Assembly (NCBI GenBank): GCA_028753945.1
Contig: JAPNXP010000002.1
Span: 9,610,001-9,674,000, forward strand
Origin: Hexactinellida sp. DTS-2022
Taxonomy: Eukaryota; Porifera; Hexactinellida
Length of the DNA stretch: 64,000 nt
Direction of reading: 5' to 3'
Positions 35,336 to 47,634 of this stretch are shown piece by piece. The notes under the pieces were generated by a model. The model was not told the DNA's origin. It saw only the letters and a list, made by a program, of their open reading frames with translations, and did no database searches. Position numbers and translations under genes: made by a program. Every line of letters begins with the position of its first letter. Position 1 is the stretch's first letter.

Positions 35336-36114
35336 TGTGAATTCAAAACGATTGCAAAGATTGTTCGTATAAAACTGTTGTATTTTCTAAATATATTTTT
35401 TATTGACAAAGAATACATTCATATTGTTCAGACAACATTCTGTGAAATTTTTGAATTAATCGGAATTTAATATTATTTTATCCTTTTACGGAGGTGTCAA
35501 AAGGTCATAAAAATGGTGATTGAAGGGGGTAAACCGAAATTTCGGATGGGGGCAATGAAACTGGGCTTATTTTGCTCATATTTTTATATTAAAAGTTTTT
35601 AACGGGGAAATTTATATTTTCGGCGATTTTCAAATAAGGGACACCGTAATAAATTGGTTACAATGCGACTTCTGTTAGCGCAATTATCACTTTCATTGCG
35701 CAGGCTTGGACGAAGCTGTTGAAGAAACTGAAACGGAATTCATGTGCGATCTTTGTCAACAAACCACCTGGAAGTTCAACATCTTCCAAAATTCTTTCCT
35801 TCCATCAACCGATTTCGCAATTCACTATAGACAAATGGACCGAAAAGCAAAATGACATCATAATACTAATTTACAGTTTTTCAAATAGAGTTATAGGATA
35901 CATAGTAGAAGAAAACATCAAAAATCGAAATCTACATAAATACATGAAATAACAAAGAATACAAAATATAAATCTATAAAAATAAATACATAACATAAAG
36001 ATTTACTAATAATTCAACGCTTGATCTGTATTCAAAATCAATATATAATTTAAACCATACTATACATGTTATATTCTTCACCGACATGATGAACTATTGT
36101 TGAATAACACACTA
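35336..36114. other. No feature recognised
   Basis: AT-rich; a 77-codon open frame at 35719 has no recognisable domain and no homologue that I know. Left uncalled. Confidence 0.4.
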
Positions 36115-36442
36115 CAGTACACCCTCGCTAATCCGAACCCTGCTAATCCGAACCTTCGCTAATCCGAATAGGAGAAACCAAAGTTTTTTCTAATAAATGT
36201 AGGAGAAAATCGTAAATTGCATGGAAGTATAAAAAATAACTCTCCGTCAAGTGTTTAAAGGAGTACACTAGATGTTTAGTGCCGATTAACAAGGTTTGTA
36301 CAAGTTTGTTCCGATTATTCGAGATTCTCATTCATAGATGCCCATAGAAAATGCACTACTTCACTAATCCGAACGAATTCACTAATCGGAAAAGGAGATC
36401 TTTGAATCGGAACACCTCAGTTGGGATAGAGAGGATGTACTG
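36115..36442. mobile_element. pogo/Tigger-like MITE, 328 bp
   Basis: TA on both sides (36113-36114, 36443-36444). Left end CAGTACACCCTCGCTAATCC, right end GAGAGGATGTACTG. Subterminal CTAATCCGAAC is repeated three times on the left and recurs near the right end. Typical of pogo-clade non-autonomous elements. Confidence 0.75.
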
Positions 36443-36884
36443 TAATATTATTATAAAACAGGACTGATCGGAGAATGATAATAGTGGTAATTTGATATGT
36501 CTTATGTTGGCGTCCGTGAATTTCAAATGTCTTTATGTTTTAAAGAGCTACAATTCTTTTGGTAGATAAATTTGTGATTATCTATACTATCTACAAGCAC
36601 CTAAATTAATTTTGCAATTTCATTATCAATAAATTAACATAGTTAAACGCGTTATAAATGTTCAAAATTGGAACATGGTTTTACCCAGAAGTAGTTGAAA
36701 AAATATATCGAAATTATAAATGGAATATTGACACATTCCTCGGTTGCCATGGAAAATGTATATTTCCTAAGATGTGCCTTTACTCAAAAACTATGAATGT
36801 TATGTTAACTAGGCTGGTACTGATCTATCCGAAATAGGTAACTTCCTATTCATCGATAATATAATACATTTTCTATGTCTAACT

Positions 36885-36965
36885 TAAATAATCTTTGAGA
36901 TAATGAGTCAATACCTAATAATGAATTAAGTGTTGATTATCTCATTATCTCAAAGATTATTTAAG
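36885..36965. mobile_element. 81-bp hairpin MITE in TTAA
   Basis: Left arm TTAAATAATCTTTGAGATAA and its complement TTATCTCAAAGATTATTTAA form a near-perfect palindrome with a ~30-bp loop, flanked by TTAA. The homologous segment at 28290-28310 (TAACTTCAGGCTAATC) lacks it, so this is a real insertion. Confidence 0.75.
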
Positions 36966-36970
36966 GCTAA

Positions 36971-37135
36971 TCAACCGCAGCAAAAAAATATGGTCTCAGC
37001 ATATCCATTGTTTCACTGTAGAACACTTATACATACATGATGATAACATCGTCTCGTGAATTTCGATTTTACAAATATTTTTTGAGATATTTGATTTTTT
37101 AGATTTCGCTAATGTTAATTTCCTATACCCTAGAG
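36971..37135. repeat. Dispersed repeat R, copy 2, left part
   Basis: Matches the beginning of copy 1 (25685..). Broken at CCCTAGAG by the hAT 37136-40261 and continued at 40262. Confidence 0.75.
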
Positions 37136-37599
37136 CTGTGGTTCCCGACCTTTTTTCGTCATTCGCCCAATTTTACCAAATTAGTTTACAAATCGCCCCC
37201 TTAGTTCTAATTGAGACATTTATACTGGTTTAATACTATATTGTAACATTATTAAATTAAAATGCTAGGATAATTCAGTATTAATATAAAGTCTCCGCAG
37301 TCAATGAGATGGCTGTGCTTGATGTTGCCTACATAAGTTTTCCACATCAGGCTTAAATTTTGTCAAAGCTAAACGTAGATCACCACCAGATGTTACGTTA
37401 AGCTTATTTCTTTTATTTGTCAATAGGCTGTTGACCTTACTGAAACCCATTTCAACTAGGTAAGACGTTGGGAAGGCAATCATCAGTAATTTCACCCTCT
37501 GCCACAACAATGGATATTTTGTCAAAATATCTGCATCATTCCATAAAGCATTATAACCACCTTTTTCGAATCTCCTTGTCGCATCCATGTCGTGCTTAA

Positions 37600-39200
37600 G
37601 GCCCCTCTTTACTCAAGATGGAAATCGACATTAGAGTATTTTTAGATAGGTCCCAGTATGGTCTAGCTTCACGGTAAATTCCAGGTGAATATGATCAAAA
37701 CTTTTTCAGTTGAGCTATTTTAAAGCTTAGGAATGTGTGCATCATCACCCAAAGGTCACTTTTCAAATGAAATATAATTTCCGGGCGCGCGCCCGGTCTC
37801 AGTTTTGCTCCAAATTTGTTGAAACCAAGTTTGAACTAAAGAAAACATATGTTCTGAGGTAAGGAACCTTGATTTATTCTCTACAATCTAAACTTTTAAA
37901 GTTATAGACCTTTGAAATTCGACTTTGACTGCCATTTTTCATAATTTTGACATATTTTCAAGAATTTATTGACTTGGCAGATAAAGTCTGACTTGAAAAG
38001 GCTGTGAATTTGAAAGTTTGAATTGTAGAGGTTAAATCAAGGTTCCTTACCTCAGAACATATGTATTCTTCAGTTTAGACTTGGTTTCAACCAATTTGGA
38101 CCAAAACTGTGACCGGGCGCGCTCCCGGAATCCTTTTTTTAATTTACTTTTCGCACTATTTGAAGATGATGAGAATGAATTTGTATTGTTGCAATCATTA
38201 AGATAATGGTTAAATTTGTTCTTCCAGGAATGTCTGCAATACTATATGTATGATTTAGAATTATATTTCTAAAAACTAGAGTATATTTATCAGGAGTTTT
38301 AAATTTGTAAAATCATCAAAAATTGTCACATTTCTATGCCCATATATGGTCATTTTGAAAACGAAGTTAGTTAGGGTCACAAAATGTATTATGGACTGAT
38401 AGGAAGTCGGATAGTGCGAACATTTTGGACACAAAATTGTTATTATAGGTCCACGGGTTTGTGAGAAACAATAATATATAATCATAGGGACCACCCAATG
38501 AGATTTACAAAAAATCGCATTTGGAAAAGTTTATTTGGTGTCAGGGTCACATATTTGGTCAAAATTTAATGAAATTAAGTGTAAAATAAGGAATACATAT
38601 CTATTTAGGGAATGATCCTATATCTAAACTTCACAATGCAAATTTTTAAAGTAAAAGCCCTTTGAAGTTAGATTTGTGAACTTGGCAATAGAAATCGAAG
38701 TTCAATTGGCTATAACTCAGAAAATCTGCATTGGAATGGTATAAATTTCGGTTTACACCCAAATTACAAATCCAACTATGCTAATGTTTGAATAACAACG
38801 TAAATGAGTGCAAATTGTGACTTGCGAGCCTACAAACCTATTAAAACATTAGAAAATACACCGTTCATGATGACCTTCACAATCCTGGCACTTATAATGG
38901 TCACTACAGCAAAACTAGAAGTTAGATTTACCTGAAATTTGCAATTTAGCTATACTTTAGAGGGTGCTATCCAAAAACAATCAAAACTCAATTTCTCTGA
39001 CGAGCATTGTAGGGCCGGAAAAATACTAACACTGAATTTGGCAAGATAACAGAAATTTATCGCTTTCAAAATGCCATAACGTGATAAAATCTTCTCAGAA
39101 TTGAAAAAAAAATTTCCAGTTGATCTCCCCGATAATATTACATATAATAATGAAATAAACTCAAAAATAATTATTTTGCAATCTTGAGTAAAGATCGGCC
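37600..39200. mobile_element. TTAA-flanked non-coding element, 1.6 kb, inside hAT
   Basis: TTAA at 37596-37599 and 39201-39204. Ends GGCCCCTCTTTACTCAAGAT and ATCTTGAGTAAAGATCGGCC are inverted repeats. Removing it with one TTAA restores the hAT frame. No protein of its own. It contains the hairpin 37781-38128. Termini starting GG after TTAA place it with the other TTAA families here. Confidence 0.85.
37781..38128. repeat. 348-bp inverted repeat capped by GC palindromes
   Basis: The arms start with the palindrome CCGGGCGCGCGCCCGG (37781-37796) and its slightly changed twin CCGGGCGCGCTCCCGG (38113-38128). About 80 bp inward on each side is complementary (e.g. TCTGAGGTAAGGAACCTTGA against its complement). 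May be a nested element or a secondary-structure module. Confidence 0.75.
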
Positions 39201-40261
39201 TTAATATCAGAAAATTCCTCTTGAATATCTATGTCTACAGAACTTGAATCAATTGAGAATGGATCTAAAATCCACGGTTGGATATGTAATTCTTTCAAAT
39301 CCCCGAAGCGTTTGAGCATATCCTGATGCAGAGATTGCAAGTGTTCTGAATATACTAACAGGGTATCATCAGTAATGCTGTCTGCTTTTTTCTTCAGTGT
39401 GGGAAACTGACTGAATTCACGTCGACTAAGGTTTTGCTTGTACAGTGATAGTTTGTCAATGAAGGACATGATAACACTCTTACACTGTATAAGATTAGTT
39501 TTTGCTCCCTGTAATTGTAGATTGACTCTATTGAGCTTCTCGAAAATATCAGTCAAATAGAAAGTGTCCTGTTCAATTGCTTTGAGCTTGGTACTTAGAT
39601 CACCGTCTTGTTCCTCTAAAAACTCTACAATTGTATCAAAGAGCTCAGAAACACGCTTCAGACAATTTCCTTTTGATAGCCATCTCACTTCTGTATGTAG
39701 TAATAAACGCTCGAATTCCTCACCATTTTCATGACATAGCTCTCGGAACATTCGATCATTCAATGAGCGGCTCTTGATCTTGTTGATAACCTTGATATTA
39801 TGTGGAGCCGGGATAAATCCGTATGTCAAATAATCAACAGAATACTGACGACATTTCCTCTTTGATATCATTATTTATTAACTTAGAAATTATAATCAGG
39901 ATATTATTTCAATTTATTTAATACAACTAAATAATATACAATTTTATACATGAATCATTATAAGCTATATGTTGACAAAATCACTATTTGAATCACAATT
40001 GATATGGCTTGAAATATAAAGAGAACACGAGATTTAATCAGTTCATAATTTGTTTACTATTTGACAAAATTCCGAATCTCAGAATTTTAATTATTCCCCT
40101 AAAGATAACAATTTGGAATAGACATTGTTAAAATAGTGTTTAAATAGCATCGCCCCTGAGAGAACTACATCGCCCCCCTTCAAGTATGTGCCGATTTTTC
40201 GCCCCTCCAAAAGCGATAATTGCCCCCAGGGGGGCGATATTGCCCCCGTTGGGAACCACTG

Positions 40262-40640
40262 CCCTAGAGGGTTTGCGCCAACATTCCCACAGAAGTGTAA
40301 ATACAAGATGTCAAGTTGAATGTTATTCTATCGTATAGTTCATGAATAGATCTGTGATTTGTCGGGTTGTATAAGCTCTAACAAAGTTAGAAGTATTATT
40401 TTTTTTATGTTTAAAAAAAAATCGGTCAAAAAAGCCCTCTTTTCTTCGATTTTCATGAAATTTCGTCACGATTAGGTCATAAAACGTGAAGAATGCATCA
40501 AAAGCTTATACACCTCGACAAATCACAGATCTATTCATAAACTATACGAGAGAAGAGGATTTAGCATGATGTCTGGTACATAAACTTCTGGGCGAATGTT
40601 GGCGCAAAAACTCACTTTGTCCGTTTTAGTGATTTTTTGA
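40262..40640. repeat. Dispersed repeat R, copy 2, right part
   Basis: Continuation of 36971-37135 after the hAT insertion; carries the inverted arms ATAGATCTGTGATTTGTCGG (near 40341) and its complement (near 40508). Confidence 0.75.
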
Positions 40641-40770
40641 AAAATTTCGTCATAATAGGGGTTAATATTAATAAAAAAAGCAAAAATACCAAAAATTTAG
40701 TTCTAGACCGATTTTAGTAATTTCTTTTTCTGGTTCTATATACTACATATATAGAAGTAGTGTTTAAACC

Positions 40771-42838
40771 AAAGTGACTAAGGCAAACAATTTACTATGT
40801 GGACAGTCTGCTCCTCTGCCTGGACGGTAGTGCCTGTTGATGTGTGGCTCAATATTAAATTAATATAGTAAATTTTAGTTTAACCAGAGTGTGCTAAGAC
40901 AAGCAATACACTAAGTGAACACTCTGCTCCTCCGCCTGGACGATAGTTCCTGTTGATGTGTGGCTCAATATTAAATAAATAAACCAAATTTTTGTTAAAC
41001 CAAAGTGACTAAGGCAAACAATTTACTATGTGGACAGTCTGCTCCTCTGCCTGGAAGGTACTGCCTGTTTATGTGTGACTCTATATTAAATATATAATCA
41101 AATTTAAGTTAAACCAAAGTGTGCTAGGACTAGCAATACACTAAGTGAACACTCTGCTCCTCTACCTGGACGGTAGTGCCTGTTGATGTGTGGCTCTATA
41201 TTAAATAGAAAAAACAAATTAAAGTTAAACCAAAGTGACTAAGGCAAACAATTTACTATGTGGATACTCTGCTCCTCCGCCTGGACGGTGGTTCCTGTTG
41301 ATGTGTGGCTCAATATTAAATTAATATAGTAGATTTTAGTTTTACCAAAGTGTGCTAAGACAAGCAATACACCAAGTGAACACTCTGCTCAACCGCATGG
41401 ACGGTAGTGCCTGTTGATGTCTGGCTCAATATTAAATAAATTAACCAAACTTTAGTTAAACCAAAGTGACTAAGGCAAACAATTTACTATGTGGACAGTC
41501 TGCTCCTCTGCCTGGACGGTACTGCCTGTTGATGTGTGACTCTATATTAAACATATAATCAAATTTAAGTTAAACCAAAGTGTGCTAAGTCAAACAATTT
41601 ACTATGTGGACAGTCTGCTCCTCTGCCTGGACGGTAGTTCCTGTTGATGTGTGGTTCAATATTAAATAAATGAAACAAATTTAAGTTAAAACAAAGTGTG
41701 CTAAGACAAGCAATACACTAAGTGAACACTCTGCTCCTCCGCCTGGACGGTAGTTCCTGTTGATGTGTGTCTCTATATTAAATAGAAAAAACAAATTGAA
41801 GTTAAACCAAAGTGTGCTAAGACAAGCAATACACTAAGTGAACACTCTGCTCCTCCGCCTGGACGGTAGTGCTGTTGATGTGTGGCTCAATATTAAATTA
41901 ATATAGTAGATTTTAGTTTAACCAAAGTGTGCTAAGAAAAGCAATACACCAAGTGAACACTCTGCTCAACCGCATGGACGGTAGTGCCTGTTGATGTCTG
42001 GCTCAATATTAAATAAATTAACCAAACTTTAGTTAAACCAAAGTGACTAAGGCAAACAATTTACTATGTGGACAGTCTGCTCCTCTGCCTGGACGGTAGT
42101 TCCTGTTGATGTGTGGTTCAATATTAAATAAATGAAACAAATTTAAGTTAAAACAAAGTGTGCTAAGACAAGCAATACACTAAGTGAACACTCTGCTCCT
42201 CCGCCTGGACGGTAGTTCCTGTTGATGTGTGTCTCTATATTAAATAGAAAAAACAAATTGAAGTTAAACCAAAGTGTGCTAAGACAAGCAATACACTAAG
42301 TGAACACTCTGCTCCTCCGCCTGGACGGTAGTGCTGTTGATGTGTGGCTCAATATTAAATTAATATAGTAGATTTTAGTTTAACCAAAGTGTGCTAAGAA
42401 AAGCAATACACCAAGTGAACACTCTGCTCAACCGCATGGACGGTAGTGCCTGTTGATGTCTGGCTCAATATTAAATAAATTAACCAAACTTTAGTTAAAC
42501 CAAAGTGACTAAGGCAAACAATTTACTATGTGGACAGTCTGCTCCTCTGCCTGGACGGTAGTTCCTGTTGATGTGTGGTTCAATATTAAATAAATGAAAC
42601 AAATTTAAGTTAAAACAAAGTGTGCTAAGACAAGCAATACACTAAGTGAACACTCTGCTCCTCCGCCTGGACGGTAGTTCCTGTTGATGTGTGGCTCAAT
42701 ATTAAATAAATAAACCAAATTTTAGTTAAACCAAAGTGACTAAGGCAAACAATTTACTATGTGGACAGTCTGCTCCTCTGCCTGGAAGGTACTGCCTGTT
42801 TATGTGTGACTCTATATTAAATATATAATCAAATTTAA
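40771..42838 (-). repeat. Satellite array B1, minus orientation, ~19 units
   Basis: Same satellite as array A but inverted (GCTCCTCCGCCTGGACGGT, CTGTTGATGTGTGGCTCAAT). It shares the rarer variants of array A in the same relative order, including CTCAACCGCATGGACGG. Ends at the TTAA of the next MITE. Confidence 0.95.
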
Positions 42839-44044
42839 GGTTCAGGTATCCTCTAGAGCAGTGTTTCTCAAAGTGGGCCGTAGAGCCCCCCGGGGGGCGC
42901 TGAAATGTTGTTGGGGGGCGGCGATGCAGCAAGGGGGCGTTGGGGGGGCGCTAAGGGGTTATAGAATGCGAAACAGAAATACGATCTCACATCAAAACAG
43001 CGATGACATGTTCCTAAATATTAAGTAACTAACAAAAACTATATAAAACTGCAAGGATCAGAACCTTAACAGTGGTAATTACTATTGTATTGATTAACGA
43101 AAGCCCGTCCTCTCTATAATTTCAATATAAATACGAAGATTACGAACAGATCTAAACGAATAAAATTGATAAACTCGATTGAATAAATGAATAGTAAAAG
43201 AAATGTAGACTATAGTGCTGATTCATTAAATCAAATACGGATTTGTTAATTAAACTAGTCCAAATTGTAATATTGAGACTTTGTGGAGGGGGGGGGCGGT
43301 ATCGAGGATAAATTGTTGTCAGGGGGGCGCTGTACTAAAAAGGTTTGAGAAACACTGCTCTAGAGTACTTCTACCATAAGTATTTACCCGAATTAATTAA
43401 TTTTTTTACAGCGGATTTACTTCATCCTCAGGATGCCAAAAATACAATACTATTGGCAAATAAACTAATAGAGGAAAAAACTTTTTTTAAATTTTACCAT
43501 TTTTGCGGAATAGATCAATCAGAAAAGATAAACAATACCAAGAATATTTTTGATAAAATGTGTTTAGCTGGATGTAATATAACTTTTGAGTGCAGGAATT
43601 GTGAATATCTACATTTTTCTGGATTTCAAATACTTTTATGTGATGTCGATTTTCAAATGAAGATTTTCCTTATCCAAAATCTAAAAAACAGATGAACTAT
43701 TCATATTAGGGTAAATCGCAGCACTGAAAAGTTGTATCTTCACGAGATCTCTCCGAAACCATTGAGTTTTTGATTCTACGACCAAAATTGACAAAATGAC
43801 TTCTTCCGCAATTCTGAAAATGTTAGTTTTGAGTTAGCGGCTTTTGAAAAAAAAATTTACAGCAATTATTCCTAAATTGAGGTGACCAAAGTGTGTCAAA
43901 CTGGAAAAATAATACGAATCTTTCTTAGAAATCTCTTGAGAGTACTCATTGGTATCAATACAATCCCAAAATGCAATAAAAGATTAATAGACAATGATTT
44001 GGATTTTATCTAAATATTCGAAATTTGTAGAGTATACCTGAACC
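42839..44044 (-). mobile_element. TTAA MITE family 1 with nested hAT MITE
   Basis: TTAA at 42835-42838 and 44045-44048. Ends GGTTCAGGTATCCTCTAGAG and AGTATACCTGAACC. Split after 20 bp by the hAT MITE 42859-43357. Nearly identical to 47635-48333, which lacks that insertion. The 116-codon frame inside it is not a recognised gene. Confidence 0.9.
42859..43357. mobile_element. hAT-type MITE, 499 bp
   Basis: Ends CAGTGTTTCTCAAAGTGGGC and TTTGAGAAACACTG; 8-bp duplication CTCTAGAG (42851-42858, 43358-43365). The duplicate locus at 47.6 kb shows the empty CTCTAGAG site. G-rich subterminal blocks (GGGGGGCG). Confidence 0.9.
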
Positions 44045-44087
44045 TTAAGTTAAACCAAAGTGTGCTAAGACAAGCAATACACTAAGT

Positions 44088-44895
44088 CAGGGGTCGGCAA
44101 CCCCCGGCCCGCGGGCCAGATCTGGCCCGCGAGGCGAAATGTTCCGGCCCGCTGCTCTCTATAAATATGCTCATCATGACCTCCGATTTGTTCATTCAAA
44201 TAAATCCAAATACAGTACACCCTAGTCCCTAGCTATCCGGAAGAGAGGTGTTCCGATTTAAAAAAATTCTGTTCCTATTTGTGAATTTGTATGGAATAGT
44301 CAACTAATATGATTATATAAGCTTCTATAAATGAGATCCTGAATTCTTGATAATCCAAACCATACAGTCCAGAGCTTTTAAATCCTAACTAAACAGTTAA
44401 CATGGTAGGTTGGATGCCGGGTATAAGCACATCATCGGGAACTGCACTTAATGTGCTTATAACTGGCATGTTCTTATAACTGACATAAATTATATAGGGT
44501 AAATGTCAACCGTTTTCCAAATAGTGTTCTTAGATCCGATATGTTCTTATAACCGGTGTGCTTATATTCGACATCTAATGTACTACCCAAATACTTCTCT
44601 AAGACATTTTTTCACAATTCCAATGTAATGTTCAAAAAAATTCCAAATTTTACGAATTATAATTTTGGATCTGCTGTTCGGACTAGCGAGGTTCGGAAGA
44701 GGGAGGGTGAACAATATTTTTATAAATTATAGTGTGGTAACATTATTGTTATATGTCAATTCAAATTTTCTCATTATCAACAATTCTACAATGGAACAAT
44801 TCGGAGTAAGACTAAAGGATGGTAAATCGCTTGGCCCGACTAATGCGGTAAATTAATCAATCTGGCCCGTAGGTTCAAAAGGTTGCCGACCCCTG
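44088..44895. mobile_element. hAT-type element, 808 bp, copy 1
   Basis: Ends CAGGGGTCGGCAACCCCCGG and GGTTGCCGACCCCTG; 8-bp duplication CACTAAGT (44080-44087, 44896-44903), which is a satellite word, so it inserted into the array. Inner part holds a pogo-like end (CAGTACACCCTAG, 44213) and inverted TATAAGCACA words (about 44422 and 44555), perhaps further nested MITEs. Confidence 0.9.
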
Positions 44896-47634
44896 CACTA
44901 AGTGAACACTCTGCTCCTCCGCCTGGACGGTAGTACCAGTTGATGTGTGGCTCAATATTGATTAAATGAAACAAATTTAAGTTAAACAAAGTGTGCTAAG
45001 ACAAGCAATACACTAAGTGAACACTCTGCTCCTCCGCCTGGACGGTAGTGCTGTTGATGTGTGGCTCAATATTAAATTAATATAGTAGATTTTAGTTTAA
45101 CCAAAGTGTGCTAAGAAAAGCAATACACCAAGTGAACACTCTGCTCAACCGCATGGACGGTAGTACCAGTTGATGTGTGGCTCAATATTGAATAAATGAA
45201 ACAAATTTAAGTTAAACAAAGTGTGCTAAGACAAGCAATACACTAAGTGAACACTCTGCTCATCCGCCTGGACGGTAGTGCCTGTTGATGTGTGGCTCAA
45301 TATTAAATTAATATAGTAAATTTTAGTTTAACCAGAGTGTGCTAAGACAAGCAATACACTAAGTGAACACTCTACTCATCCGCCTGGACGGTAGTGCCTG
45401 TTGATGTGTGGCTCAATATTAAATTAATATAGTAAATTTTAGTTTAACCAGAGTGTGCTAAGACAAGCAATACACTAAGTGAACACTCTACTCATCCGCC
45501 TGGACGGTAGTGCCTGTTGATGTGTGGCTCAATATTAAATTAATATAGTAAATTTTAGTTTAACCAGAGTGTGCTAAGACAAGCAATACACTAAGTGAAC
45601 ACTCTGCTCCTCCGCTTGGACGGTAGTTCCTGTTGATGTGTGGCTCAATATTAAATAAATAAACCAAATTTTAGTTAAACCAAAGTGACTAAGGCAAACT
45701 ATTTACTATGTGGACAGTCTGCTCCTCTGCCTGGAAGGTACTGCCTGTTTATGTGTGACTCTATATTAAATATATAATCAAATTTAAGTTAAACCAAAGT
45801 GTGCTAAGACAAGCAATACACTAAGTGAACACTCTGCTCCTCCGCCTGGACGGTAGTACCAGTTGATGTGTGGCTCAATATTGAATAAATGAAACAAATT
45901 TAAGTTAAACAAAGTGTGCTAAGACAAGCAATACACTAAGTGAACACTCTGCTCATCCGCCTGGACGGTAGTGCCTGTTGATGTGTGGCTCAATATTAAA
46001 TTAATATAGTAAATTTTAGTTTAACCAGAGTGTGCTAAGACAAGCAATACACTAAGTGAACACTCTACTCATCCGCCTGGACGGTAGTGCCTGTTGATGT
46101 GTGGCTCAATATTAAATTAATATAGTAAATTTTAGTTTAACCAGAGTGTGCTAAGACAAGCAATACACTAAGTGAACACTCTACTCATCCGCCTGGACGG
46201 TAGTGCCTGTTGTTTTGTGGCTCAATATTAAATTAATATAGTAAATTTTAGTTTAACCAGAGTGTGCTAAGACAAGCAATACACTAAGTGAACACTCTGC
46301 TCCTCCGCTTGGACGGTAGTTCCTGTTGATGTGTGGCTCAATATTAAATAAATAAACCAAATTTTAGTTAAACCAAAGTGACTAAGGCAAACTATTTACT
46401 ATGTGGACAGTCTGCTCCTCTGCCTGGAAGGTACTGCCTGTTTATGTGTGACTCTATATTAAATATATAATCAAATTTAAGTTAAACCAAAGTGTGCTAA
46501 GACAAGCAATACACTAAGTGAACACTCTACTCATCCGCCTGGACGGTAGTGCCTGTTGATGTGTGGCTCAAAATTAAATTAATATAGTAAATTTTAGTTT
46601 AACCAGAGTGTGCTAAGACAAGCAATACACTAAGTGAACACTCTGCTCAACCGCATGGACGGTAGTGCCTGTTGATGTCTGGCTCAATATTAAATAAATT
46701 AACCAAACTTTAGTTAAACCAAAGTGACTAAGGCAAACAATTTACTATGTGGACAGTCTGCTCCTCTGCCTGGACGGTACTGCCTGTTGATGTGTGACTC
46801 TATATTAAACATATAATCAAATTTAAGTTAAACCAAAGTGTGCTAAGTCAAACAATTTACTATGTGGACAGTCTGCTCCTCTGCCTGGACGGTAGTTCCT
46901 GTTGATGTGTGGTTCAATATTAAATAAATGAAACAAATTTAAGTTAAAACAAAGTGTGCTAAGACAAGCAATACACTAAGTGAACACTCTGCTCCTCCGC
47001 CTGGACGGTAGTTCCTGTTGATGTGTGTCTCTATATTAAATAGAAAAAACAAATTGAAGTTAAACCAAAGTGTGCTAAGACAAGCAATACACTAAGTGAA
47101 CACTCTGCTCCTCCGCCTGGACGGTAGTGCTGTTGATGTGTGGCTCAATATTAAATTAATATAGTAGATTTTAGTTTAACCTAAGTGTGCTAAGAAAAGC
47201 AATACACCAAGTGAACACTCTGCTCAACCGCATGGACGGTAGTGCCTGTTGATGTCTGGCTCAATATTAAATAAATTAACCAAACTTTAGTTAAACCAAA
47301 GTGACTAAGGCAAACAATTTACTATGTGGACAGTCTGCTCCTCTGCCTGGACGGTAGTTCCTGTTGATGTGTGGTTCAATATTAAATAAATGAAACAAAT
47401 TTAAGTTAAAACAAAGTGTGCTAAGACAAGCAATACACTAAGTGAACACTCTGCTCCTCCGCCTGGACGGTAGTTCCTGTTGATGTGTGGCTCAATATTA
47501 AATAAATAAACCAAATTTTAGTTAAACCAAAGTGACTAAGGCAAACAATTTACTATGTGGACAGTCTGCTCCTCTGCCTGGAAGGTACTGCCTGTTTATG
47601 TGTGACTCTATATTAAATAAATAATCAAATTTAA
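44896..47634 (-). repeat. Satellite array B2, minus orientation, ~25 units
   Basis: Continuation of the minus array. Contains locally amplified runs of one variant (CTACTCATCCGCCTGGACGG, three adjacent copies around 45370-45500 and again 46060-46200), evidence of recent unequal exchange. Confidence 0.95.

Larger units (their letters stand above)
37301..39871 (-). pseudogene. hAT transposase (ZBED/SCAND3-like), deleted and split
   Basis: N-terminal part (39871-39205): MISKRKCRQYSVDYLTYGF, then directly INKIKSRSLNDRMF, LLLHTEVRWLSKGN, and the central helical region. In relatives the start is followed by a BED-type zinc finger and the Asp-containing core; here ~25 residues join straight to the post-core region in frame, so a large internal deletion has removed the finger and catalytic residues. 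The C-terminal part (37595-37301) has WQRVKLLMIAFPTSYLVEMG and KVNSLLTNKRNKLNV, the hAT dimerisation region. The TTAA insertion 37600-39200 separates the two in the middle of a codon run (SDIK..HDMD). Not functional. Confidence 0.8.
37136..40261 (-). mobile_element. hAT transposon, internally deleted, 3.1 kb
   Basis: Exact 8-bp duplication CCCTAGAG (37128-37135 and 40262-40269). Ends CTGTGGTTCCCGACC and CGTTGGGAACCACTG, with subterminal CGCCCCC blocks. Carries hAT transposase remains on the minus strand and a TTAA element (37600-39200) inside them. Homologous host repeat R at 25685-26230 is the uninterrupted state. Confidence 0.9.

Noticed and set aside
43345-43695. 116-codon gene also seen at 47742-47984
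   Set aside because: It is interior sequence of MITE family 1; the apparent conservation comes from a recent segmental duplication, and other family copies do not keep the frame.
44665-44856. 63-codon gene repeated at 48954
   Set aside because: Lies inside the duplicated 808-bp hAT-type element; identical because of duplication, with no recognised domain.
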